Position numbers and translations under genes: made by a program
Part shown: piece after piece, positions 29,401 through 38,692 of the stretch
How the letters are laid out: each line of letters starts with the position of its first letter
Position numbering within the stretch: the first letter of the stretch is position 1
Assembly: GCA_002005505.1 (NCBI GenBank)
Contig: KV908731.1
Location: forward strand, 34,512-80,904
Length of the DNA: 46,393 nucleotides
Direction of reading: 5' to 3'
Source of the DNA: Botryococcus braunii
Taxonomy: Eukaryota; Chlorophyta; Trebouxiophyceae
The notes under the pieces: generated by a model
What the model saw: only the letters and a program-made list of their open reading frames with translations
Databases searched by the model: none
Told to the model about the DNA's origin: nothing

Positions 29401-31345
29401 TACTCTTGCTAGCAGGCATAACAGTGATGGGAACCCTTCCCATGATTTGTGGTTCTATTCGGAAAGACATCTCTTGCTTGGCAAAGCTTATTTCAGCGTG
29501 GGCTTGAGTTAACCAATCAGTTCCTAAGAGTACATCGTACGAAGTGGCCCCACTAACAAATACATCAATAGGAATTACTAAACCTTCCACTCCCACAGGT
29601 AACTTGCGAATGATACCCCAAGGAGTGGACATTTTTCCATCTGCGCAAGAATATCTAAGGCGAGAAGGCTCAATCTGGTCCATCAAGTTCAATTGTCGCG
29701 CAGCTGACTGTGAAATCATGGTGTTAGTGGCACCAGTGTCAATGATTCCATCCTCAAACACCAAGTCATTAATAAGAATAGGGACAGTAGCTACAGTAGT
29801 GTTTACAAGGTGCCTTTGTAGGTTCAATTGAGGGGGTTGCAACTGTGGTGTCCCCTCAGGCGAGTCGCTGGCTGAGGGACCTTCTGAGGTGTCACTGGAA
29901 AGCACTACCATTTCAGCTTCCACCTCTCTAGGTCGTGGTGGGTTATTCTGTCGGGCCTGAAGGAAATGGCGGCGGGACTCCTGGAGCTCCTGGATGGACC
30001 TCTGAAATTCTTCTTCACTGACGTGGTTCAAATAGGATTGCACGGTAAGCTTCATAGGCAGCCCTTTTATTTGTTGAATAGGCTCCGTGGTTGTCGGCGC
30101 GATAGCTCCTGGTCTTCTATACGCGGCGGGACGAGCTACATGAGGTAGGGGTGGCAGTCCCCCTAGGTCCACTGGAGGGCGCGCTGCTGGCCCTCTCGCA
30201 GGTACTGGCTGAGGTGCGGCTGGAGTTCTTGGTTCATGTGGTTGATGTTGTGCTGGGGTAGGCCGTGGGGCGGCAGGCCTAGGTGGGTTCCTTGGGTCCA
30301 CTGTAGTTTGCTCCAGATTGTTGGGGCGACGGCGTAGCGGCGCGGGGTCTGCTTCGGGTGGATTTTCTGCAGGCCTCTTAGTTGCATATATAGGGTATAC
30401 CGGGAATGGGTCTGTAAACCCATCATACATTATTCTGGCCTGGGGCTGATCTTCCATGGTCCGATCCTCTTGAAATTGGGTGAAATTAGCAGCTGGCGGG
30501 GGCCTCTGTAGTTCTGCAATTTGAATTCTCAATCTCTCCATCTCCCTTGTGAGGGTGTCAATTTCATTAGCCGGAGGTAGCGCAGGTGCCTCCCTTGGTG
30601 GGTTGATTGGGGCAGTTTGTCTAGGCGGTGCTGCTTGCTGCTGGTTGCGTCGCTCCGGAAAGTCTCGCTGACGCTGCCAATTCCTGTTGTCTCTATTATC
30701 TCTATTGTTCTCTCTTTGATTTTGCTGCTGCGGCGGGCGTGTTGCGCGCTGATCCACATTGTCATTGGCGCGGCGGTTCCATTGCTCAATCCTCTCGCGC
30801 ACCGGTACTTCTGTGTTTTCATTAAGGTACATTCCTCCTAATGGGGCATGCCCAAAGGTTTGCTCATAGTTGGCAGCCAAACGTATAATTTCCGCCAAAG
30901 CTCCATTGCCTGGGTATGTCATTTGTACCCTCTCCTTAAGGTGGGGAACTAGTCCTTTCACAAATAATTTTGTAACCATCCTGACTGGTAATGGATTCTG
31001 CAGGTATCCCATCAGTTTTCTAAATCTGTCAGCATAACTTCGTACATTTTCGTTGGGTTGCTGCATGCAAGAATCTACTTTGGACATAAGTGTGTCTTCA
31101 TCAAGGCCGAACCGTTCGAGAAAGGCCTCTTTACAATCTTCCCAATCTAATATGTCATCCTGATTTGCTCGAAACCAAGTATAGGCCTCTTCCCTCATTG
31201 CATGCTTAACAAATCTCAATACCCGATCTCCTTCTACCCGGTTAACCTCTATGAACAGCTCAAACGATTCCAGCCACTGAAAAGGATCCTCAGTGGGCCT
31301 TCCATAGAAGAATTCTAAACGAACAGGGGCTTGCGCGTCCGCCAT
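26480..31345 (-). CDS. Gypsy-C polyprotein: Gag-protease-Dam-like-RT-RNase H-PHD-like (1621 aa)
   Basis: Uninterrupted frame. Approximate residues: retrotransposon Gag (10-175), Gln/Arg/Asn-rich and Pro-rich spacer without a CCHC knuckle, a short coiled-coil-like stretch (EIDTLTREMERLRIQIAELQ, near 265), aspartic protease IIDTGATNTMIS (533), an acidic Ser/Glu/Asp segment (670-745), a Dam-like N6-adenine methyltransferase domain (about 755-900) with GPFDIDACCD and the catalytic-type CNPPF, RT with YLDD (1132), RNase H with LYTDW and TDHKALKW (1279-1346), and a PHD-like finger (1536-1580). The finger keeps CQVC, CDLC and CPLC, but the His and Cys of the third ligand pair are Pro and Trp. The protein ends about 40 residues after the finger without an integrase. 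Dam-like domains are known from DIRS-type retroelements; here one lies inside a gypsy-type polyprotein. Methyltransferase activity is not shown. Confidence 0.93.
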   Translation of the reverse strand: MADAQAPVRLEFFYGRPTEDPFQWLESFELFIEVNRVEGDRVLRFVKHAMREEAYTWFRANQDDILDWEDCKEAFLERFGLDEDTLMSKVDSCMQQPNENVRSYADRFRKLMGYLQNPLPVRMVTKLFVKGLVPHLKERVQMTYPGNGALAEIIRLAANYEQTFGHAPLGGMYLNENTEVPVRERIEQWNRRANDNVDQRATRPPQQQNQRENNRDNRDNRNWQRQRDFPERRNQQQAAPPRQTAPINPPREAPALPPANEIDTLTREMERLRIQIAELQRPPPAANFTQFQEDRTMEDQPQARIMYDGFTDPFPVYPIYATKRPAENPPEADPAPLRRRPNNLEQTTVDPRNPPRPAAPRPTPAQHQPHEPRTPAAPQPVPARGPAARPPVDLGGLPPLPHVARPAAYRRPGAIAPTTTEPIQQIKGLPMKLTVQSYLNHVSEEEFQRSIQELQESRRHFLQARQNNPPRPREVEAEMVVLSSDTSEGPSASDSPEGTPQLQPPQLNLQRHLVNTTVATVPILINDLVFEDGIIDTGATNTMISQSAARQLNLMDQIEPSRLRYSCADGKMSTPWGIIRKLPVGVEGLVIPIDVFVSGATSYDVLLGTDWLTQAHAEISFAKQEMSFRIEPQIMGRVPITVMPASKSSNRYCVARLPELDLGGPAGPPAGPGVPEVPDLPDVNMNDGDDLSGELEEDMDLNAASDEEIESTDQSEEEYSGDEEVTSSESEVEIFNALVRDEGEELMFAAHSYLTEDWMLEVNIFKEIEAQWGPFDIDACCDTQGYNSQLPLYWSSETDCLMQNWTHMSVYCNPPFSLISNIVEHCLACFTASPFTTSAVLVLPWWPSAPWFPTVIEQLEIIRQFPPGVQLFTAPGEDPAGPRLRIGPTRWPVIIVRIPTSLRKEDPGMQRLREITNTEKMKQDPDPMLKITTGMRKLGPKREEEIERLVQEYKDVFTPGIVQERTTLMHHRIDTGDAVPIKTRPYRLSRSEDQVIEEEVHKMLEAGVIVPSSSPWSSSPVLVGKPDGSVRFCIDYRPLNAVTRRDNYPMPRIDETLDSLGQGVEYLSKIDCKSAFWLIPVAPEDRAKTAFTTKEGLFEFVSMPFGLRNAPATLQRFVNTLLQDLIGKRCVIYLDDCLVYSRTFEDHLTHLKLVLERFRAVGFRANPAKCELCCSEVLYLGYVITPQGIKPNPFKVEAVLNAAPPTNVTEVRSFLGLANYYRRFLHNMAAISAPLTRLTKKGIVFNWTTDCQAAFEAIKAMLVDAPLLRYPDFSKKFTLYTDWQPGAAAAILGQELEDGDHVIAYASKTLQGAELNYSPTDGELLAIVWAVKLFRPYLYGVQFTIVTDHKALKWLLTTRNLSGKLARYAIELQEYDFDIQHRSGTLHGNVDCLSRLRLMPPPGEDYSEEPPPPLLEEENNEKNHMHCCYTMTFDKENMPPAGDKMDLDQPYPPPAHDTTQRGEIVTSPTLRRMTTPEDDAPPSRDCLPEMGIESTQIYDLPPPTETISGRSAAMASQEPKTTPRMRTDSPPLMEDVPCQVCTGRDDEETMLLCDLCNHGYPIDWLEPALARVPRGPWLCPLCDQIADAVPSRDIVDDEEVLDYLAADKRHRPGTSRKDASE

Positions 31346-33110
31346 GTCAGTGCTTGATGTGGTCCTACCTAGATGGGCCTAACACACACTTAGAGATGAG
31401 GCTCGTGAAGTTTCGTTACAGCGGTTGCCTTTACTTACTGTAGAATGTAGTGGCTGGTGCAGTCCTGAGGGCTGTAGGGTACCTGCTCAAACAACAGTGG
31501 TATAGTCAGACCCCTCCTAATGGGGTGGACCCACAACTTGAATTGCTCAGGTGCAAACCGAAATTTCCACCCAAACAAGGTGTTCCTTAATTCCTCCTCA
31601 CTATTTAATTTCAAATATAAGCAGTTTAATGATGGGTGCTTCCACCAATGCGGTAACTCAAGTTTCCACTAACGATGTGCTACTCCTTTGGAACTTTCAA
31701 ATATTTTTTGCAACACACACAGGTGTACTCTGATTTTTCTTAAAACAGCACAGCAATCACTACTTATCGGTTATCAAACCGTAGCGTCAAATATTCCTAC
31801 CGTTATGATTCAGATTCCCGCGATCTTTGAGGCAACCGGAACTTCGATAAGGAAACAAAACGACAAACGCGGTGGTAAATTACTCTTACCAAATATTTAT
31901 GACAAGCAAGAAAACAGTTTACAAGTGCTCAAAGTATACCAATTGTTACAACTGTCTAGGCAGTACAATGGATGATGCGCTATCAACTGGTCTATTCCTA
32001 CAATACTGTTTTAAAGCTGATTATCGTTGCTGTAGCTTTGATATCAGTACCTGTGACAAACGGAAAGTAATCAGACCCCTCCTAAGGGGTATACCCAATT
32101 CTATGTATTAAAACGATGCACCCCAACTTTGGACTTTCCTAGTTACAAAATGCAGGTAAACCAGGAGTACTATAATACCTCTTCTAATATATTAACAATC
32201 ACTTTTTCAAAGGCTCAGGTCAATTGCCAATGTGTTTCTTACAGATTTGTATTGCACTCTCGCGATCTTTGGTGCTGCAAGAACTTCGTTAAAGAAACAG
32301 TGAGGCAATCGCGATTGGAAATTTACTCCCTTAGTATATATGTAAATCAATCAGACAGAAAGCAAGGGCTCAAGGTACATATTTTGCTTCAATCAACTCT
32401 GCAGGACAGGTGGTGTTGTACAATAAAGTGCTCTATGCCTACTGTGTAGTATTACGGCTGATTTTTGTTGCTGTTGGTGTGCTGCTGGTACCTGCAACAA
32501 AATGAAAGGAATCAGGCCCCTCCTAAAGGGGTATACCCAATTCTAGGTATTGAGGTCCTGAAGCGCAACCTTGGACCTCCCAAATAACAAATGCAAAGAA
32601 CACTAAAGTACTTTAATTCTGCTTTTAAAATTATGACAATAAATTCTTCGGACTCTCAGATCATGTACCACTGTATCTCTGTAGATTTGTATCAAACTGT
32701 CGCGATCTTTGGTGCTACAGAACCTTCGATAAAGAAACAATCAAGCAATCGCGATTTGCAAAGTATGGTCTAAAATATTTTTAAGATTAACACAAACAGA
32801 CAGCAAGTGCTGCAATCAATCAAATTGTCTCAACTAACTGTGCAGTACAGACGATGATGTGCTATAAACTGAACTTTCCTAAAGTATGGTTTCGCTTCAA
32901 ACGGTTAATGCTGATGCTTCTGCTGTCAACTCCTGCGACAAACGGAATGCAATCAAGCCCCTCCTGAAGGGGTATACCCAGTCCTATATGCGGACAAAGC
33001 TCAACTGATTCAAGTTACGGTACAACTTTGTACAAGAAACACGGCAAACTCTGCGCAGAAAGACCAGATTCGAAGAGCCTAGGGTTAACAAACTTAACAC
33101 GCTAATGACT
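31346..33110 (-). repeat. Gypsy-C leader with tandem repeat of about 441 bp
   Basis: Non-coding leader between PBS and ORF. CGCGATCTTT recurs at 31819, 32261 and 32701 (spacings 442 and 440). Hairpin-forming CCCCTCCTAAAGGGGTATAC or its variants recur near 31511, 32077, 32517 and 32958. Units are diverged but alignable over most of their length. The copy nearest the ORF has roughly 120 extra bases. Confidence 0.85.
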
Positions 33111-33126
33111 CCCTGGACGGTCGCCA
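33111..33126 (-). promoter_or_regulatory. Gypsy-C primer-binding site
   Basis: In element sense TGGCGACCGTCCAGGG follows the LTR end (CCCTGTA) with no gap. It starts with the TGG expected for pairing with a tRNA 3'-CCA end. I cannot name the tRNA with certainty. Confidence 0.75.
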
Positions 33127-34470
33127 TACAGGGTTCCGTGCCCAACGGTACCCCCACAAAATTTTTCGGTTAGTTAGCGAGATTCAGTCGGGCTGCGGGG
33201 TTATAAATGTAGGTTCGAATCGATTGGTCGGATCGCCACCCGGGTTTGTGAGGCCCCGGGACCTAGCACTTGGGAGGGACTTACTGGTCTGCTCCCGGTC
33301 TTGCGACCGGTCTTTCGGACGATAACCGGAGGTTGGCTCCGATGGCTTTCAGGCTCGTTCGGCTCCGAGCTGCGGGGCTGGACTCGTGCTGGGTCTGGTG
33401 GTTTAAGTGTTATTAGTTTACTAACGGTTTTATCAAAAGGATTTTGTTCTCCAGGATGTGTGTTTTCTTCCTATTGTGTTTTCTTGAAGTCCGTCGGGGT
33501 CTTGCGGATCAGTGTTTAGGCGGCTTACGGCTACGTCGCGGCTATTGTTCAGATATTGCTCTGCGGTTGTGAGTACCTAGAATATGAGTATTTTGAGGTT
33601 TCTGTGGAGTCGAAAGGTGGTGTGTGTTTGATCTCGTGGCGTGGTTGGTATTCCCGCGGAGGGGGTCTGTATAACGACTAAATTACTTTGATATTTTAAT
33701 GTTCCCACAGAATTTCTACTATGACAAGTCAATTCTATCAATATTCTTTCACAATAAATACAATTTCACGTGTTACAATGCAAGTTAACGGTTATCACCG
33801 GGACGATCAATGGCCTAACTCGGCAAGACAGTGGTGTCACAAAAGCACAATAATACTGCAAGGGCAGTGTCACAATTACGATTCAAATAACAGGTCAAAC
33901 AGATACCATCCCTATTCGCCGGGGGCCGCGGACAGAGTTCAGTTCTTGGTGCGAGAGTCTTACATGCACGTTGGAAACTTGGAAACAACTGTAAACTTGT
34001 GGGCCGGAGGCTGAGCCCCTAATATACACTCCCCTCTCGTAATACGGACAGCCGTATTAACACATCCCATCACCTGATCAGGAGCGGTTAAAACACTGCC
34101 AACACATCGATCAGCGGACGGCTAAAAGTCAAAGTTCCTCGTGCCGAGCTGCATGGCACCTACCGAGTACCAAAGTCTCCGCGAACATTCAATTCCAACC
34201 GTTGCTTCGAATGAAGTCACCCGAATACACAATTTGGCCCTCAGGACCTAAATCAGGGATAAATACCCCAACCCAGGTACAAAAGGGTAAAGACAAGCGC
34301 CATTTTTCCACGACTTTATGAATTGTCAAATAAGAGCCATAATAAAAGCTGTACAAGTCCGATTGAGGGTCGTATACCAGTCACTTTTGTGGTTACGCCA
34401 AATATACACATTATCACTTAAATCATTCGGATGGCCACCAATATACACGGTCACACTCCAGTACACGACA
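33127..34470 (-). repeat. Gypsy-C 5' LTR
   Basis: About 1344 bp, paired with 23944-25288. Its outer edge joins the Gypsy-A integrase reading frame after the codons for VLSRVG. Confidence 0.88.
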
Positions 34471-37400
34471 ATCACCCACCCGCGACAGCACCTTGAATGG
34501 ACCAACGAACTTTGGCAGAAATTTAGTGCTTAGCACACTTCTGCGACCGGCATTTCTTGTGGACAAGAGAACTTGGTCTCCTTCCTGATACACGACTTCG
34601 CGTCTGTGTTTATCATAATGCTTCTTTTGACGCTGTTGTGCCTCTTCAATATTGCCACGGGCTTGAACCCACAACTTTTCACGATCATGTGCTGCTTGCA
34701 AGCACGCTTGGGCTGCCCTGGTTTGGTCTTGAATACGTCGGCGCACGTCCGTTGCTTCTTGGACTTTACACACATGTGCCCGCGTGTTAGGAATCACTTT
34801 GGGTAGGAACGCTTCCAGCCCCTCAACAGCATTGGGGTGGCGACCCAAATTCAGAAAGAATGGAGAGGTCCTTATGCTCTCCTGATATGCGATATTGATC
34901 GCAAATTCAGCACTAGGGAGGTACTTGACCCAATCATCTCCCTGTGGATTGACATAGTTACGGAGGTAGTCCTCCAAAATGCGATTCATTCTCTCAGTCT
35001 GGCCGTCTGACTGAGGATGATAAGCTGACGTGAAACATTGCTTGATATTAAGGCCAGAACACCATTCACGAAAGAAATTGCCAGTGAACCTTGGATCACG
35101 ATCCGTAATGAGCTGAGCAGGCTTGCCGTACACGGCGAACACCTTACTGTACAGCATCTCAGCAATGGCGGTTGATCCAACCGTCTTGCGACAAGAAAGA
35201 AACTTTGCCATCTTGGTGAGCTTGTCAACAATGACTAAGATAGAATCATCACCAGTGGTCTTGTCTACTGGTAGATCAACAATCAAATCCATTGAGATTG
35301 TATCAAAAGGCTGATCTGGTGGAGCAATAGGTTGCAAGGGTCCGGCTGGTGCCTGATTTGAGGACTTATTCCTCTGGCAAAATTCACAAGTATCAATGAA
35401 CTTCTTCACTTGCGTGTACAATCCATGCCAATGGAAATGTCTTTCAATGAGATCCTTTGTCTTTGCCAAACCTCCATGTCCTCTGCATGGCGGGCTATGA
35501 TAATGTGAAATGATCAACGTGCGCAAGTCGACATCGTGCGGTACCGAGATTACAAGCAACTCACCGCGTTGGATGTACCAAATGCCATCTTGTTGTACCA
35601 TCTTGCTGACATTTTCAGGATTAGAATAGAATGAGTCGGCTGCGTACGCTTCTCGAAGGCGAGACAAGAAGTCATTGGCAATAGACGGTCCCGTAGGAAT
35701 CCGTATGGGGTCAAAAATTGAATCACGTGGTCTAGCCACAACTTTTTGTTTCTTGTTAACATGCGTAGACTCGCACCCCGAACTACCAAGGTGGGTCCCC
35801 TGTGGTAGAACCCGACCTCCCGTGTGGGTGGACTGAGTCCCCTGTGGTAAGGCCTGGTTCCCCGTGTGGGTGGACACCGCTCCCTCAACCGCGCTCCCCT
35901 GTGGTAGGGAAGAGTCCCCCCGTGTGGGTGGAGCGGGTTGTGAGAACCCTGTCGTCCGAGAACGAGTCGTTACTGCTGCAATTTCAATGCCAACATGCAT
36001 GGCTCGCAATAGCGCTGGTGACCGACTTTAAGGATCCGCAACGTTCGTGCGTCCCGGCTCGTATTTCCATTCCAGATGGAATCTTGAAAGAAACTCATAC
36101 CAGCGGACTTGTCTTCTAGACAACACTTGCTTGTCCTGAAAGAATGTATTCGGATTGTGGTCTGTGATGATAGTAACCTTCTCAGCACCTTCGAGGTACG
36201 GGCGCCAAACTTCCAGATTATAGACCACTGCTCGTAGTTCTTGTTCAGTCACACCATAGTTTCTCTCTGCAGGCGTGAACTTCTTGCTATTGTAAGCAAT
36301 GGGGCGGCCATCTTGAACCAATACGCCACCCATGCCAAATCCACTTGCATCACTTATAACTGTGAACGGCTTATCAAAATCTGGTGCCTTGAGCACTGGT
36401 GCCGTTGTGATTGCATGTTTCATGCCACTGAAAGATACCTCATGGTCTGGTGTCCACTTGAAAGGTACCTTGGGTTTGGTGAGACTATTAACGGGTGCAG
36501 CTATCCGTGCGAACCCTTGAACAAACTTCTTGCAAAAGTTGGTTAATCCCATGAATTGCCGTACATCATGTACATCAGTTGGTGTGGGCCAATTACGGAC
36601 GGCCTCGATCTTTGAATCATCAATCTTGATACCATGCGGGCCGACAAGGTGCCCAAGGAACAGTGTCCATTCCTTCAGCCACGAGCATTTCTTCATCTTT
36701 GCATATAATTGATGCTCTCGTAACTTCTCGAGCACAAGTCTGATTTGCTTCATGTGCTCCTCCAACGTCTTGGAGTAAATTAGGATATCGTCCATTTATA
36801 CTAACAGAAACTTTCCCACGTATTCCTCAAAGATCTTATTCATGACGGTTTGAAATGTGGCGGGGGCATTAGTGAGCCCAAACGCCAAAACTTTGAAATT
36901 GTATTGACCAAATGGTGTACGAAATCCCGTCTTGGGAACATCCTCTTCATTGATGCGAATCTGATGATATCCCGAATGAAGATCAAGAGATGACAAGAAA
37001 CTTGCATTTCCTAGCATATCTAGTGTATCATCGATGCGAGGCAATGGTGCTCTATGCTTTACAGTCACCTTATTCAATTGCCGATAGTCGACTACCATTC
37101 GTAGATTACCATCCTTCTTATTTACAAAGAAGCAAGGGGCTGCAAAGGGAGAATGTGAGTATTCAATAAGTCCCTTCTTTAGAAGACGTTCTATTTCTTC
37201 CCACATTGCTCGCTTCTCAAGTTGAGAGTATCTTGGGAGATAGCCTGGTTTGGGCTTGTATCCAGGTTCAAGCTCAATTACATGATTAATTCCACGATCC
37301 GGTGGTAAACCATCGGGTAGCTCATCTGGGAATCTGTCTGAAAATTCATTCAATAACTCCCGTAAATCTTTAGATAATGCATCAAGGTCAGTCCCGTTAG

Positions 37401-38096
37401 AGTCCGGTTTTTCTAATACAATTGCACATAAGATGGCTTCATCTGATTTCAGCCCATGCGATGCCATCATGGCTGACAGACTTAAAGGTTTTCCAAGCAC
37501 ATGTGAGATATCTTTGTCACCAAGGTGGAAGGTATGTGATTCTCTTCCAACCCTCAAAGTCACAATCTTTTCATTATAGTCAAGTACTGCACGTGACTGC
37601 AAAAGAAAATCATCTCCAAGATAGATTGTTGGCTTGGACAAATCAGCTACGACGGCTCTTACGGCCGTATTCAAAGACCCAAAAGAAATAGGTACAGTTG
37701 CCATTCCTTTGACTTGCAAGGTGGTGCCATCAGGTCCATAAGCCGAGAGACTGACTTCCTCGATTTTGAGGCCGCATGATTCAGCAAAGTCTGTGCTGAT
37801 AAAGCTTGGGGTTGCTGCTGTGTCCAGGGTAATGTCATGCTCTAGCCCTGCCACACGCCCCCGAATAATCATAGTTATTCTCGGTGGGACCTTAGTTGAA
37901 AAGTACAATTCTTTCACTTTTTCTGGCTTTTCATTCTCATGCGATGATTCTTGTGCATCTTGCTCAACTGTCATTGAGGCCAAATTAACTTGCACATTTG
38001 AGCCAGAAGTGGGTGGTACCTGCCCACGACCACCACGAGCATCACGGCCCCCACGGGGAACGAAACGGCGTCCGCGACCGCCATTATGGCCAAAGT
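34471..38096 (-). pseudogene. Gypsy-A: Gag end, protease, RT, RNase H, integrase with two premature stops
   Basis: A Ty3/gypsy pol reads in one frame from 38096 to 34471. The order is a Gly/Arg-rich Gag end (GHNGGRGRRFVPRGG), protease DTAATPSFIS (near 37830), RT, RNase H (CDAS-like ISDASGFGMGG; TDHNPNTF), and integrase with a zinc-binding region and D-D-E residues in SMDLI, TDRDPRF and QTERMNR. Two in-frame TAA codons break it. One at 36796-36798 sits exactly at the Tyr position of the RT YMDD box (the next codons read MDDILIYS). The other at 36028-36030 follows NVADP at the RNase H/integrase junction. The C-terminus is cut at 34471 by the Gypsy-C LTR. The apparent N-terminus at 38175 is an artefact of reading into the Gypsy-B LTR. 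The element is dead as it stands, yet has no frameshift over 3.6 kb. Confidence 0.92.
38092..38096. repeat. Gypsy-B target-site duplication (left)
   Basis: AAAGT before the 5' LTR. AAGT follows the 3' LTR at 45496-45499, or AAAGT if the last A of the LTR is counted, so the duplication is 4-5 bp. Confidence 0.75.
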
Positions 38097-38574
38097 TGTG
38101 ATGGAATGTAGGGATTTCCCGGCATTTCTGGACATTTCCCTTACCCCCTAGCCTAGGCGCACATGTGGCGCACATGTCGTACGAGCAACGCGAGTACGCA
38201 CGTGCCTAGCGTCTAGCCTTGGCTTCCTAGCCGTCGAATTCCATTGGATAGTTATGGACGTTACTCTCATAGTAGGATTCTAGGATATTTTCTAGATACT
38301 ATTGTAGAGGTTTGGTGGACTAGTGCGCTACCATTGGAGGAACGTGAACACACGATCACGAACCACGGGAAGGAACGGATAGAGACGTAAGCCACGGGAA
38401 GACACGCACTCAGGTAATTTGGAAGCTTAGTAGACCACAAGTAGGGAGTGGAAGCTCCGTGAGGTGGGGGTTACTTGTAATTGGAAAGAGCGTCCAACTT
38501 GTCGGCCATCCGGCCTTGTCTCTCTCTCTCTCTCACAACTTGGAAATTCTCCCTAACTTGTGCATTCTACGACA
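38097..38574 (+). repeat. Gypsy-B 5' LTR
   Basis: 478 bp, TGTGATGG...CTACGACA, with a (TC)8 run near 38518-38534. It is the presumed promoter of the element. Confidence 0.96.
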
Positions 38575-38576
38575 TC

Positions 38577-38588
38577 TGGTATCGGCGA
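38577..38588 (+). promoter_or_regulatory. Gypsy-B primer-binding site
   Basis: TGGTATCGGCGA lies 2 nt after the LTR. The first seven bases equal the common initiator tRNA-Met 3'-end site (TGGTATC...), after which it deviates. Confidence 0.65.
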
Positions 38589-38692
38589 GATGCCGAATTG
38601 TTCTCTGCAAGTCTTTCGCGTGGTGGAAGGAGGAAAGTCGTAGGAGGGAGATCGTTCGATGGAAGGTCCTAACTCTCATATGTGGGCCGTAG

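Larger units (their letters stand above)
23944..34470 (-). mobile_element. Gypsy-C: Ty3/gypsy-type element with Dam-like and PHD-like domains, integrase missing
   Basis: 10.5 kb between two direct repeats of about 1345 bp, read on the minus strand: 5' LTR (33127-34470), PBS, repeat-bearing leader of 1.8 kb, one ORF of 1621 aa, 1.2 kb of degenerate 3' sequence, PPT and 3' LTR (23944-25288). The RT-RNase H order and the protease place it with Ty3/gypsy. Its right edge truncates the Gypsy-A integrase. The sequence beyond its left edge does not continue that integrase, and the flanks show no matching 4-6 bp duplication. Confidence 0.88.

Noticed and set aside
36028..36798. An alternative genetic code (TAA as sense) to explain the two open-frame TAA codons in Gypsy-A
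   Set aside because: The two codons stand where different residues are expected, and normal stops end the intact ORFs in the window.
38097..38175. Start of the 459-aa frame at 38175 as the true N-terminus of Gypsy-A
   Set aside because: The first 26 residues come from the Gypsy-B LTR read backwards; Gypsy-A sequence starts at 38096.
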